This document shows positions 52,878-64,000 of a stretch of 64,000 nt of DNA, in pieces. Position 1 is the first letter of the stretch, and every line of letters starts with the position of its first letter. The notes under the pieces are model-generated. The model saw only the letters and a list, made by a program, of their open reading frames with translations, was not told the origin of the DNA and searched no databases. The stretch is from contig CM075760.1 in the NCBI GenBank assembly GCA_037974335.1, positions 41,606,103 through 41,670,102 of the forward strand, read 5' to 3'. Both the position numbers and the translations under genes were made by a program. The stretch is from Prionace glauca (lineage: Eukaryota; Chordata; Chondrichthyes; Carcharhiniformes; Carcharhinidae).

Positions 52878-53180
52878 GGCCGAGGTGGCACAGTGATTAA
52901 CGCTGCTGCCTCACAGTTCAATTCCCGATATGAGTCATTGTGTATGGAGTTAGTAAGTTCACCCCGTGTCTGCTTGGGTTTCCTTCGGATGCTCCTGTTT
53001 CCTCCCACAGTCCAAAGACGTTTGGGTTCAGGGGACTGGCCGTGCGAATAGGTTCAGGAGGTCTAGTTAGAGTAAACACATGTGGTTATGGGGATAGGGC
53101 TTTGGTGGGATTCCTGTTGATGCAGACTTGATGGGCTGAATGGCCTCCTTCTGCAGTGTAGGATCTCGTGATTCTATTCT
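52878..53180 (+). mobile_element. tRNA-derived SINE, near full length
   Basis: Head 'ggtggcacagtgattaacgc' with 'tgctgcctcacagttcaatt', body 'accccgtgtctgcttgggtt', 'cctgtttcctcccacagtcc', tail 'gatgggctgaatggcctcct' and 'tctgcagtgtagga'. Same subfamily as 20290-20592. Confidence 0.87.
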
Positions 53181-53199
53181 ACGATGTAAATGACAGTCT

Positions 53200-54060
53200 C
53201 TCTGACGTATGTGAGGTGGAAAGTGCATGAGAGGGTGTTTGGGTGTGTGTTTGATAGAGAGAGGGGTGAATGTGTGTGTGAAGGTGCCTGTGTGTGATAG
53301 ACTGTGTTTGCACGTGTGTGAGACAGTGGGCTGCGTTTGCAAGAGGGGGCAGTGTGCCTACTAGAAAGCAAACATACTGTTCATGTGTGTGTGGAAGTGT
53401 GCACGGGATTGTGTGTGAGTGAGAAAGATGTGTGCAATGTGCGTGGGTGATAGAAGCAAAGTGTGTGATTGTGTGTGTGTGTGTGTGTGTGTGTGACAGA
53501 GAACGTTTGCGTGAGACTGTGCTTGTGAGAGAGACTGTGTTTGTGTGTAAGTTAGAGTGTTTGCATAGGTCTATGTTTGTGAGAGAGTGTGAGCGAGCTA
53601 GTGTGTGACAGCAAGAATGTACAGGTGTTAGATAGTCTGTGCAACAGAGATAGAAATATGTATGTGTGTGACAGAGAGAGAGAGAGAGGCGTGTGCAAGA
53701 GGAATTGTGAGAGAGTGTGTGAATACATGAGAGACAACTTGAGCGTGTGTGACAGAGTGTGGGAGAGTGTGTGAGAGCCTGAGACTATGCTTATGTGTGT
53801 GTGTGTGTCTGCGTGTAAGAGAGAATGTGTGTGGAGATGTGTGCGTGTGAGTGTTTTTGTATATGAGAGATGAGAGACTGATTGAGAGAGAGAGAGTGTG
53901 TCTGGATTTGTATTTGAGACAGAGTATGTAGACCGTGAGAGAAAGAGAATGTGTGTGAGATATCGTATGAGAGAGAAAGTAAGTGTGCGTGTGTATGTGT
54001 GAGAGAATATGAGCGTCTCTCTGTGTGTATTTATGTGTGTGAGAGTGTGTGATGTGTGTA
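53200..54060 (+). repeat. GTGTGAGAGAG-type simple repeat in the JH-CH1 intron
   Basis: Irregular mixture of GTGTGTG, GAGAGAG and GTGAGAC words with a pure (GT)n at about 53467-53494. The G-rich, purine-rich strand is again the plus strand. Confidence 0.85.
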
Positions 54061-57000
54061 AGTCTCTATCTGGCTGATTCAGTCTGGAAAAGCACCCTCA
54101 CTCCACACATACTCACCCACTCGCACAGTAAGTGGGAGTGACAAGTGAGCACAATACGGACTGTGGAGCACGGGTTGGGAAAACATTTAAATCTTTCACA
54201 AGTCAGTCTCAATTAAATAATTTCCTCTTTCCTCAATGAGAGAAACTTGTAAAACCTCACGCAATCTGACACAATCCAGGGCAAAGCCACCCACAAGATT
54301 ACCCGGCCCCTCATTCACCCTATTCACTCTTTCCATCACTAACAGGCAGTGTCAGCACTGTGTGTATTATATACAACATGCACTGCAGCAACTCACCAAG
54401 GCTCCATAGAATACACTGTCCAAACCCGCTGCCTTTACATCCTAACAGGACAAGGGCAGCAGCCACATCTGAAACACTATAACCTGTAAGCTCCCCTCCA
54501 AAACACACACCATTCTAACCTGAAACAATTTCTCAATTCATTCATAATCGCTGGGTCAAACTCCTGGAACTTCCTGCCTAACAGCAGGGCGGATGCCTGC
54601 AGCATATGGACTGCAGTTGTTCAAGGATGCTTCATATCAATACTTTGTGGAGGAACAATTAGATTAAAAATTCTGGCCGCGCAAATGTCTCTAAAATGCC
54701 TTTAGAAGATTAAAAATAATATGCAAGTGAATTTGACCCTTCAACTGTCAAACTAAACAGTTCAGGGGCTGCTGTATTACGGAGCACAATATAGTAAATC
54801 TCACTTTGTATTTGTTCATCGAACATTCCCAAGGCCGGTAGATCACTGCTTAAAAATCACCCAATTCTCCCTCTAAAGTCTGATGTTTCTGCTTCTCTGA
54901 TAGACACAATATGCTTCAGGGACTTAATTTCTGAGACACCGAGTCAAACAGTCATATTTCCCACAGATACAAGTGCATTGAAGAAATAAATCAAATTTCA
55001 CTTCTTGCAGGACAGGAGAAGGAATCAAAAGATTTATAACCAGTCAGGGAGATTCCTGGTCCCAACACAGTGAACACACGCCCAGAAACAGAACAGACAC
55101 AAACAGTTCAACAGTCGAGTTCCCAGCAGAAAGATCTGTTCAATCTGTCAATTTCAAACTGTTGGATTCTCATTGATCAATAGTTAAGTTACAACAGAAA
55201 ATCAATAACCTATTTTAAATTAAGCGGGTATTCATTTCAGAACTCCTCTCGACTTTTAATCATTTCTCTCTGCCTGCATCACTTCGCGAAAATTGTGTAA
55301 AAATGTAATTTCGCTGAAAATGAGCAAAAATAACAGATTCAGGACAGTTCAATGTCCCTATCAGAGATACAGTGATACAGTAACAGTTCAATGTCCCTAA
55401 CAGAGATACAGTGACACACTAAGAATTAAACAAACCGGGAAATATTTACATTGAAAATCGTTACCTGATTGGATCTAATTTCTTAATTAAATGTAATCAA
55501 CAAAATTATCAAGGCAAAACAATTTATCGAGCCGAGCACAGCTGAGTAAAGAAATGTTTTGTTTTTGAATTCATTTTGATACAATTAAATATTCTCTAAG
55601 ACTGATGATATTTTGCACGCTAGTGCAATATTCGAGGTCTTTTGTTTTAAATTAATCAGCGTTAATATTACATTTTAAGTTATTGTTAATTGTCAGTTCT
55701 CCTGTCAGCTGATTTGTTCTCTGTAATAAAATGAGTTTTCAATCATTCAAAACGTGCTTCTGTCCCCAACATTGTTAAATAATTAGGTTACAATTAAATC
55801 TCAATGTTAAACTATAATTTCAAATTACTGAATGGAAACATTCAAACATCTGTCATTCATTTACTTAAATCTAATCACATTGTAATATTTTACTTTTTCA
55901 CTTTTACTACAAATATCTTATTACAACGAACAAACGTGTTAAAAATGCAGATTTCTGAGTTTGTCCAGACTGTAACGGCCTGGCCGTTTGAAATCAATAA
56001 TACTGCTTCCTAGATTTAATAATTTAGGCCACCCATATAACAACTTCATTACTGAACACATTGTTTAATTAAAGAAGATCTGAATTAAACAGTGCAAACA
56101 CAGAGACGATAATTGATTCAAATGCTCTGTAACGCTAAAAACACGATGCAGAATATAAGTCTCAACCTTTTCTTCATTATAATATTTAATAAGAATTAAA
56201 CATAAGCTTCAGTTAGTATGAATTCTTCCATTCTGTCATTTATTCTGTGTTTAACATTAATGGGAGACATGATGTTATTAAGTGCTGAGCTAATATTATT
56301 TTTATAGTATTTATAATATCATATTATTTTTCTATAAAGTAATCTTTTTGAATTTCAAGCATTTAATTGTCAGTCGGTAGCCAGTTTCTGTTAACACTTT
56401 ACTACAATTCAAACACAATCATTTGAACAATTTTACTTGAGTGTCAGCGAATTTCATCTGTCAGAAAACTGTGTTCAGTCTGTCAAATTTTTATAAACTG
56501 TTTGATTCTAATTGATCAAAGGTCAAATTACAACAGTGAAAAAATCAACAAACATTTTAAATTAACCTGATGTTCATTTTAAAACTCCCTTTGCCTTTTA
56601 ACTATTTCTCCCTGACTGTCTCAAATCACAAAAACTGGGCAATTATTTTTCTGAAAATGAGGACTTCGAATATAACAGATTCAGGGCAGTGTAATGTCCC
56701 TAACAGAGGTACAGTGAATTGTAATTCATGTTTTATTTTAATATGTAACCATTAGTTAACATGAATAAAATGCCCTAAGATATATTTATTTTATTTTCCG
56801 AAACTTTTCTGCTTTATCCCTACAAGAATATTCAAAGGCAATTTTATTTTCATTTAGCCAGAACTGCTCAGTTTCACTGAGCGTAAACAATGTAAAAACA
56901 ATTGAGGAACACTAAACAATTTCACAAATTTTGAGATGCGAAAACTAATTAATTATCTCGGTATCTAATTTAAAAAAATACTTAGAACGGATAATCTGGT

Positions 57001-58900
57001 TTCAATTGCATAGAAAAAAAATTAATAATCGGATACAAAAATTTCCAAAAAGGAAATTATTCTGCAAAACTCGTATTCCAGTAAATGCGAACTTAATCTG
57101 GGATGTACCGATTAATGCAAAGTGTCTTGTTCAACTGAGCACGGCTGTGAAAACAGCAGGTTATCATTGAAATAGCTTCTGGAATTGTCACAAAATATTT
57201 CCAGTCTGGAAAATGTTCTGGTCATGTTAATTGTGTGAAATACACAACAGAACTATTAAAGGGGATTATTGCTAAATTATTAATATAAAATACTCTGTGG
57301 TGAATATGGAGTTAAATTACCGATTAATAATTCTTTGATTTATATTAATTTTACTATTAACCTTGTAAATGAGAAGTTTGTGATTGCAGCAAAGACTTAG
57401 TGTCCGAATGAGCGTTGTAAGTCATGACTCACTTGAATTTGTAAGCGTTATTTAAAATTTATAAAAATGCTGTAATATCTTTTAGGTGTTCTTTCCCCCC
57501 AACCTGCTTGTTTTCTCCCTACATGGATTTTCAAACTCAAAGATTGTTTCTGTTCAACCAGAAAACATCTAAACTCTCAATGGCACCGTTATACACTATT
57601 TAAACAACACAGAAATAATGCCACAAAGCCAAACCATGGCACAAATTTTAAACATTCACAGTGACTGCACCACAGAATCTCCTCAGCAGAAACACAACAA
57701 AACACATCAATGAGGGAATGAATCCGTTTCACAGAAAAACAGATCAATTATCCATTCAACAGAATCAAATATAACATTGCAAAAAAAACCTCAATATCGA
57801 ATCTAGCAAACTAGCTCTTAACCAATTATTAAACTAAACAGAAATCTAGAATAATAGCAATAGCATTGCGAGGAGGTAGAATTTGTCCAACAAATTAGCG
57901 TTGAAACTTTATCACATCTTATTCATATTGGGTCATATTTCAAACATATTTAAACATTTGGATGGTAAAAGTTCCAGCCATCAAATGCCACCGAGATTAA
58001 ACATTGCAGATACCCCAAAATCTGAATGCAGTGACAAACTATGTTCTGAATGAGTGGAGTAAGCCGATATCACTAAAGATTTTAAACATACAAATACAAT
58101 AGCTTTATTTCTCCCTGCAGTCATGCATCAAGCAGTTGCGACCCGCAGAATGTTCATATTCAATCACAAAACGTGTAACAGCTCAGTGTCACTGAGTTCA
58201 AACAATGCAGAAACACCAAATTAATTCACAAATTTTACGTATTTAGAGTCATCCAGATTCATAATCTCCTCACCAGAGGAAAAAGCATCACTGAGAGACT
58301 GAACCCCGCTTCATGCGGAAGCAGCTCAGTTCTACAAACACTCTCAACAGAATCAAATATAACATTTACAGAAATGTTTAATATAAATTCCAGCCAATTC
58401 GCCCATCACCAAACTAATTCATGTTTAGAATAAGCAGAAAATATTGCACAGCAGCACCAGCATTGTGAGTGAGTGGAACATTTTCACTGGATAAATATAG
58501 AAATGTTAGATTTTTTAAATTTTTGGTCCAAATTTCAAACACTTGTGCAGTAGATGGTACAAACCGCAGCCACTAGATGTCACCGAGATTAAACGCTGCA
58601 GAAACGCTGAATTGTTTAACAGACATTCGGCTTTCAAAGTAATCCAACCACACAGTAACCTCAACAGATAAACACAAAATCCCAACAATTTGGGATTGAA
58701 TCCCTCAGCAGCACCTATTGTCCAGAAAGAGCAGAATTCTAAAACCCCTTTGCAGCAGAATCACAGGAAACATTGTAACAATTCTCAACCGAGAATCCAC
58801 CAAACTCACATTGATGTTACCATATGGATTATTAGTACAGATATAAATATAAAACAAAGACACATGTAAACCAGTTACTCAATAAGTGGATGGTTCTTAC
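54061..58900. other. JH-proximal part of the JH-CH1 intron, AT-rich with decayed internal repeats
   Basis: 4.8 kb of AT-rich sequence without genes. Two segments, about 55130-55440 and 56455-56720, are diverged copies ('tgatcaatagttaagttaca' against 'tgatcaaaggtcaaattaca', 'aacagattcaggacagt' against 'aacagattcagggcagt'). Further degenerate units share 'caccgagattaaac.ytgcag' (57985, 58588) and 'gctcagt.tcactgag' (56872, 58173). No LINE or SINE was seen here, unlike the rest of the window. No exact ATGCAAAT octamer was found, so an intronic enhancer cannot be placed. Confidence 0.5.
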
Positions 58901-58948
58901 CTGTAGTCACCGTCACCATGGTCCCTTGTCCCCAGTAATCAAAGTAGT
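58901..58948 (-). CDS. IgM heavy chain JH segment
   Basis: 48 bases read ACTACTTTGATTACTGGGGA and onward, giving YFDYWGQGTMVTVTT with the WGQG motif of JH, and end at ACAG|GTAAGA, the donor for CH1 (phase 1, matching CH1). Its RSS lies directly upstream. Unrearranged. Confidence 0.97.
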
Positions 58949-58987
58949 CACAGTGTCACATTCCGTAGGCTGTGTCATACAATAACC
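58949..58987 (-). promoter_or_regulatory. JH recombination signal (23-bp spacer)
   Basis: On the minus strand: nonamer GGTTATTGT (58979-58987), a spacer of exactly 23 bases, heptamer CACTGTG (58949-58955) abutting JH. Confidence 0.96.
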
Positions 58988-59339
58988 GTCCCTGCACAAA
59001 ATAGAGACAAAATCACCATTATTTTAAATATTCACAAACCCAAGGAAAAGCAAAATCAATTAATGTTCATTAAATTATAATTGTATTTCTGGATATCATT
59101 TGACATTCATAAATGACCTAAAGTTTTATATTTCACAGAGTGACACGTGAACATGTTGTTGAAAACACACATCGATAATTGAGTAATTATCAAGATTTTC
59201 CATGTTTATTCTTGTCATGTGGTCAGTGCTGGACATAAATAATACTGTACTGTGATTACAGTTGGGATTTAAAAGTGACACTAATCCAGTTTCAGTCAAT
59301 CAGTGCTGAGAGGTTTTTGTATTGACAGTAACTGCTGTG

Positions 59340-59355
59340 CCATCCCATAGTATCT
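59340..59355 (-). CDS. IgM heavy chain D2 segment with 12/12 recombination signals
   Basis: Core AGATACTATGGGATGG (16 bases, minus strand). 5' signal: nonamer AGTATTTGT (59375-59383), 12-base spacer, heptamer CACTGTG (59356-59362). 3' signal: heptamer CACAGCA (59333-59339), 12-base spacer, nonamer ACAAAAACC (59312-59320). 12/12 signals are known for the second D of shark IgH clusters. They let D2 join both D1 (22/23) and JH (23). Confidence 0.95.
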
Positions 59356-59731
59356 CACAGTGAGACACAGCATGACAAATACTGAGGCGGACTGTTAACT
59401 ATAAAATACAGACAGTTAATTTCACTGCTATTTCAAAAGCCTGTTTCCAGCTCGTTAAGGGTGACTCAGTGAAATATTTCAATTTTTACTGATCCTGATA
59501 TTGATAAAGGGGGTTAGAAACTTTTACACTCTCTGTGCACATTCAGCGTGTAAATCAATAACAATAAAATTGAAGCATTTTACATCTTAAAAAAAAAACA
59601 ATGCTGTTTCTAAGTATTATTTTGTTGAAGCCTCGTTTACTTTGGCATTCGGCAATGGCATTGGTCACAAAGTTAAGCAACGTCCTTTTCTGAGGTTTTT
59701 GTATGAGGATGGCGCTTTTCTCAGCACTGTG

Positions 59732-59748
59732 ATCCACTGCTATAGTAT
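59732..59748 (-). CDS. IgM heavy chain D1 segment with 12/22 recombination signals
   Basis: Core ATACTATAGCAGTGGAT (17 bases, minus strand). 5' signal: nonamer AGTTTTTGT (59768-59776), 12-base spacer, heptamer CACTGTG (59749-59755). 3' signal: heptamer CACAGTG (59725-59731), 22-base spacer (59703-59724), nonamer ACAAAAACC (59694-59702). The 22-base spacer acts as a 23-type. D1 can thus join VH (23) through its 12-side and D2 through its 22-side. Confidence 0.95.
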
Positions 59749-59841
59749 CACAGTGACACACACCCATACAAAAACTGCACTCACTCTGTTCAGTCCTGCT
59801 GTTCAATATTCACTTGAAATGGACCATTAATTTCGCTCCAA

Positions 59842-60042
59842 TGTAAAATGTAGGCAACTGTTTATACAACACAATCTATCAGAAATATTAACAAGAGTCA
59901 TATATCTCATGTAAAATGTAGGCAACTGTTTATACAACACAATCTATCAGAAATATTAAACAGAGTCATATATCTCATGTAAAATGTAGGCAACTGTTTA
60001 TACAACACAATCTATCAGAAATATTAAAAATAGTAATATATC
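59842..60042. repeat. 68-bp tandem triplication between VH and D1
   Basis: Units start at 59842, 59910 and 59978, each beginning TGTAAAATGTAGGCAACTGT. Units 1 and 2 differ at two or three positions, and unit 3 diverges at its end. Recent local expansion. Confidence 0.95.
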
Positions 60043-60259
60043 GTGTGTGGTACTTGCCGACAGTACAATGAATATAAAGTCAGTGAAAAGCTCACCAGTT
60101 ATATGGGTGAGTTTGGGAAGTTTTACTGTTAAATACATTCTGTGTTACTTTTTTTTAAACACGATTATAGTTTGGTTGTGACCAGCCTCGATCATATTGC
60201 ATTTAAAACAGATACTGACCTTCAGGTTATGATGGAAGTTGCGGAATCCCCTCTCGGGC

Positions 60260-60298
60260 TGTTCTTGTCCGGGTGCAGCCCTGGATCCTCTCGCTGTG
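60260..60298 (-). promoter_or_regulatory. VH recombination signal (23-bp spacer)
   Basis: On the minus strand: heptamer CACAGCG (60292-60298) directly after the VH coding end, a spacer of exactly 23 bases, nonamer ACAAGAACA (60260-60268). The heptamer differs from CACAGTG at one base. Confidence 0.95.
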
Positions 60299-60603
60299 GC
60301 CTCTTGCACAGTAATAGATGGCCGTGTCTTCAATCTTCAGGCTCCTCATGTCCAAAGAGAAGATATTGTTTGAAGTGTCTTTGGACGCAGTAAATCGACC
60401 CTTAATTGATGGGGCGTAGTTGTTGCTGGATGAACTATAGTACCAAACCAGCCACTCCAGGCCCTGTCCGGGTACCTGCCGGATCCAGTACATGGAGTAG
60501 CTGCTAAAATCGAACCCGCTGGTTTTACAGGTCAGTTTCAGGGAGCCTCCGGGAGCCTCGGTCGCTGCCTCTGGCTGGGTCAACACAACATCCGACTGGA
60601 CAC
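60299..60603 (-). CDS. IgM heavy chain VH segment (V exon)
   Basis: After the acceptor TTTTTACAG the exon reads GVQS, then FR1 [25 protein letters not shown]1 [10 protein letters not shown]2 [20 protein letters not shown]2 [10 protein letters not shown]3 [37 protein letters not shown] and ARG. Both cysteines, the conserved Trp and the YYC end are in place and the frame is open, so this is a functional-looking, unrearranged VH. The 131-base leader intron and leader match the usual VH gene plan. Confidence 0.97.
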
Positions 60604-60734
60604 CTGTAAAAATAGATCAAAAACACCGGGGGTTAATCTTAGTGAAATGATTGCTGACTCTGGAACATTCCAGAGAGACTAACACTGAGACAGTAACAGT
60701 GAGAGACTTGAACAATAATAAAAAAAATACTCAC

Positions 60735-60780
60735 CAGATAAGAAAGTCAGCAACAAACTGAGAGAAATGGCCGACCTCAT
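60735..60780 (-). CDS. IgM heavy chain leader exon
   Basis: ATG at 60778-60780. Encodes MRSAISLSLLLTFLSG, a hydrophobic signal peptide, and ends at CTG|GTGAGT. Joined to the V exon it gives ...[13 protein letters not shown], the expected signal-cleavage context. Confidence 0.96.
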
Positions 60781-60869
60781 CTTTCTGGTGATTTGGGGGA
60801 AATGGTTGTGTCAGGAACTCAGTGAACAAACCAGCTCCCGGACTGTTGGATTCCGGTCCCAGTGAGCGG

Positions 60870-60943
60870 TATTTAAATACCCGGCAGAAGGGGGCGGCTT
60901 TCCAGGCGCCGCCTGTTGATTCCCTGCCGGAGGCGGCGCCTGG
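60870..60943 (-). promoter_or_regulatory. VH promoter region: TATA-like box and GC-rich inverted repeat
   Basis: TATTTAAATA at 60870-60879 lies about 90 bases upstream of the leader ATG. Next to it, CCAGGCGCCGCC (60902-60913) and GGCGGCGCCTGG (60932-60943) form a perfect 12-base inverted repeat with an 18-base loop. No exact ATGCAAAT or ATTTGCAT octamer was found between the ATG and about 61100. Confidence 0.6.
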
Positions 60944-63540
60944 ATCCACGTCCCACCTTCCACACCCCCAACAGAATGGACTCGGAGATTTACAATAGAT
61001 TAATATTAAAATGGGCATTTTATCTGTATCGGGATATTTGTTTGGCTGAAATGTTCATTGTATTGTCCCCATTATTTCTGATGGTGATGTTACAGTTCAT
61101 CATTTATTTATTTAAATAAGTAATTCCATTGTAAAAATGGTGATTTTATTACCACACCCCCAACAAGAAAATAAATCTAAAAATGATGAACTAACATTTT
61201 GGAACATTAGACAATTTTTCAACAATTCCGTGTCTCTGCCACATTACAATAATAAAGCACATTTTATCAGAAGAAATACCATCGATTTCTGTAACTCAAT
61301 GTGTAGGATATACAAAGTGATTCTATTTACAGTGTGGATGGCTATCGCTGTACAAATTGGGTTTGGAGATGAGAAGAAACTCTCACACAATACAATGTTT
61401 CTCCTTATATTTGTCAAACTGTCCCAATCTCGAAGACAGGCCTTTGAAAATAATGAGAATCCCAACCTCCTGGTAATTAAATAGTGAGTTGACAGAGAAA
61501 CATAAAATTAAATTGATTTTTTGATGGAGAAGTTAATGAATCGGAACGGACGCTGAGATCATTAAAGTTCTCCTTCAGCATCCAGGTCATTACAGCTCAC
61601 TCTATTGGCCACCGGCTGTCTAACATACACTGGTATTGGGAATACAGGATATCAGGACTTTGCGGCACATTGCACAGTATCACAAGAATAAATGTTTTAT
61701 CTTCCATTGAATCAGGTTATGAACTGATCATTTCTCCAATCATTGGCAGCAATGAGAGGAACTTTTCAATAACAGAAATCAGATTATACCGTACAATAGA
61801 ACACGGTGCTAATCAGGTACAAGACACGCTGCTGTTTCAATGTGATACAGAAATTTCAGAATATTCCAGGAATCCCCGGTGTTCATGTCAGTTTTATGAT
61901 GTTGTTTTAATATTATTTCATGTCATTTCACCGATTTTACTTCACTGGGGAACTGGGCCCATCAACATCTCTCTCTCTCATTTCATGAACTGATTAATAA
62001 ACAGACTTTAATTATTGGAATGAAATTTACTCGGAAACTATACAAATGAAAAAGATCATCCGGTCACTTTATTGTTTGACATAATATTTACTCAGGTAAT
62101 GAACAGGACACTGAATGAAAATATTTGATTAGAATGATTGCGATTTAAATTGTGGGAATTAAACATTTACTGTTTAAATGTCTGAATCCCATGTTGTCCA
62201 TTGAGCTTCACGCTAATCTGTCCCACACTGTATTTGGCAGCAATCCAGGCTGGTGTCAAATGCTCAAAGTTATTGACAGGAAAAATCTGGGGCTGTTTGT
62301 GCAATAGATCAAAGATCAGTTTCATCAGCACTGACCGCTTAGCTCCAAGCCAACTTAAAACCCTGCATGTTGTCAGTAAGGTCTATTTATAAGCAAATCT
62401 ACCCAGCAACAGTACTGGAGGCACTTGAATTTTTGGAAGTTATAAATCTAGATGATGTTTCCCCATTTCTAAAGAAAGGATTATTTTCCACCTTCTCTGG
62501 CACCCAATTAACAACAATGATGATTTTTCCAACACATCAGGATATTGTGATGGACGGACAGAAATAATCACAGGCAGACTGAAAAATGGCTCAGAGAGAT
62601 GATACATGCTGTTATATGTGAGCATGCACATTTATATTTTATCTCCTTTTATCTTTCCATGGGATGTTTGTTTGGAAAGACCAACACTCTTTGCCTGTCC
62701 CAAATTCCTTTAAATTAACTGGTTTTCTTGGACACTTCTGTAGATATTAAAGAGTCAGCTATTTTGCTTTCAGTCTGCAGTTATATCCTTGTGAGACAAT
62801 GTAGCGATGGCAGATTTCCTCCATTGGGGAATCAGAGCGGTTCCAATGATCGCAATTAGTATCCATTCCAGATTTATCAATAGAATTCAAAATCTACCTG
62901 CGGGAACGGCCCGACTTAAATCCCCGTCCTCACATCATTGCCCTGGACCTCTGGATCACTGGATCAATTAAAATAATTGATGTCACCATCTACACAAACA
63001 ATAAATGTATGACTGTGTTGACACAGGAATGAATGGCATTTGAATGACTGATGGATGAATGACTGTTGGATGCCTGAATATTTTGATTGAGGAAATAGTG
63101 AACGGACTGGTGGATTCATTGATAAATGGTGCTCAATGATGTTGTTCTATATTTCCATATTTGTGTTTGACTACTTCATAAATTGAAACGACTCCTTTAT
63201 TCAATGTGTGCCCATCTAATACCTTCAATCCTTCCAGAGTGTCTGGGTGAAATACATTTCTCGGGAGTTAGCAAGCTGATCCTCTTGAAGAGTAGGGGGA
63301 GATTTTCCTGCAGTTCGGATGGTTCATTTCTCTGCTGATGCTGAATCTTCAAATCCAGGACAGAAAGAGAGAGCATGATATGGTTGAGGAGGAATGATTG
63401 TATTATATAAAATACTGGCTCTTTCATACACAACAAATTAATCAACACACCCTCACCCAAATTAGTGAAGGCAACAGGGTGAAAAGTAAATAAGGTGGCA
63501 ACAGAAATATTTGTGAAACTCACTGGAAAACTACAAGTGT
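60944..63540. other. Region upstream of the VH gene, no gene
   Basis: AT-rich sequence. The open frames (up to 115 codons) lack domains, splice context or composition of exons. No LINE or SINE was recognised until 63545, and no second VH is present. Confidence 0.45.
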
Positions 63541-63544
63541 CACT

Positions 63545-63985
63545 TGTAGGCTTGTACTAGGCTTGTACTCGTTGGAGTTTAGAAGAATGAGGAGAGATCT
63601 CATTGAGACGTATGAGATGATGAATGGGATGGATAGGATAAAGGTGGAAAGACTCTTCCAGCTCAGAAAGGACAGTAGGACACCCTCAAGATAAAGGGGG
63701 GAGGGCGGTTTCCAGCGGAGTTGAGGAAGAATTTCTTCAGTCAAAGGGTGGTGAATCTCTGTAATTCTCAGCCCGTTGAAGTGGTGGAGGCTGCCTCGCT
63801 AAATATTTTTAAGACGCGGGTTGATGGGTTTTTGATAAGCGAGGGGATTAAGGGTTATGGGGAGAGGGTGGGAAGGTGGAACTGAGCCACGACAGATCAG
63901 CCATGATCTTATTGAATGGCGGGGCAGGCTCGAAGGGCCAGATGGCCTACTCCTGCTCCTATTTCTTATGTTCTTATGTCACATT
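63545..63985 (+). mobile_element. LINE 3' fragment, same subfamily as 6985-7945
   Basis: 'aggcttgtactcgttggagt', 'gaatgaggagagatctcatt', 'ttcttcagtcaaagggtggt', 'aagggttatggggagagggt' and terminal 'cttatgttcttatgt' match the 6985 LINE closely. It has small deletions and no full frame. Confidence 0.87.
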
Positions 63986-64000
63986 ATTTCCCAAAACAAT

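Noticed and set aside
60142-60393. Plus-strand frame over the VH exon
   Set aside because: Antisense shadow of the VH segment.
61137-61484. 115-codon frame upstream of VH as a gene
   Set aside because: No domain, no splice context and AT-rich intergenic composition.

Overview
The window looks like nuclear DNA from a cartilaginous fish, most likely a shark. The evidence is a single-cluster IgM heavy-chain locus (VH-D1-D2-JH-CH1-CH4-TM, each with its own recombination signals), a GPR139-like receptor of the type expanded in sharks, and heavy loading with CR1-like LINEs and tRNA-derived SINEs of elasmobranch type. The species cannot be fixed from the sequence alone.

Layout. 1-8 kb holds LINE and SINE debris, one tRNA-Thr, and a young 5'-truncated LINE with an intact 507-residue reverse transcriptase ORF (4.4-6.05 kb, minus). 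9.3-16.2 kb is a tRNA cluster on both strands: Leu(TAG), Leu(TAA), Val(AAC), Glu(CTC), a decayed Asn-like copy, Asn(GTT), Gly(GCC), Gln(CTG) and an Arg-derived relic. Duplicated flanks in this cluster show that it grew by local duplication. 17.4-18.1 kb and 23.0-23.4 kb are GC-rich, promoter-like patches with no confident gene attached. 18-30 kb is dense repeat: SINEs, LINEs, minisatellites, fold-back elements related to Penelope-like retroelements, and a decayed Ty3/Gypsy pol fossil. 31.5-38 kb holds a two-exon GPR139-like receptor gene (minus) whose second exon carries a one-base frameshift and whose 5.3 kb intron has filled with retroelements.

41.2-60.8 kb is a complete, unrearranged IgM heavy-chain cluster on the minus strand. 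Reading from high to low coordinates it has a leader exon, VH with a 23-bp-spacer RSS, D1 (12/22), D2 (12/12), JH (23), a 10.4 kb intron, CH1, CH2, CH3, CH4 with a secretory tail and two adjacent AATAAA signals, and TM1 and TM2 for the membrane form. Every exon is open, every splice phase fits, and the RSS arrangement obeys the 12/23 rule, so the cluster looks functional. The JH-CH1 intron contains about 0.8 kb of tandem repeat that is G-rich on the coding strand and rich in AGCT, then 2 kb of GTGAGTGAG-type repeat of opposite strand bias. This layout recalls a mammalian switch region and is the most interesting part of the window.

Boundaries of retroelement fragments were read by eye and are approximate (tens of bases). 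Exon, RSS and tRNA boundaries were counted base by base.
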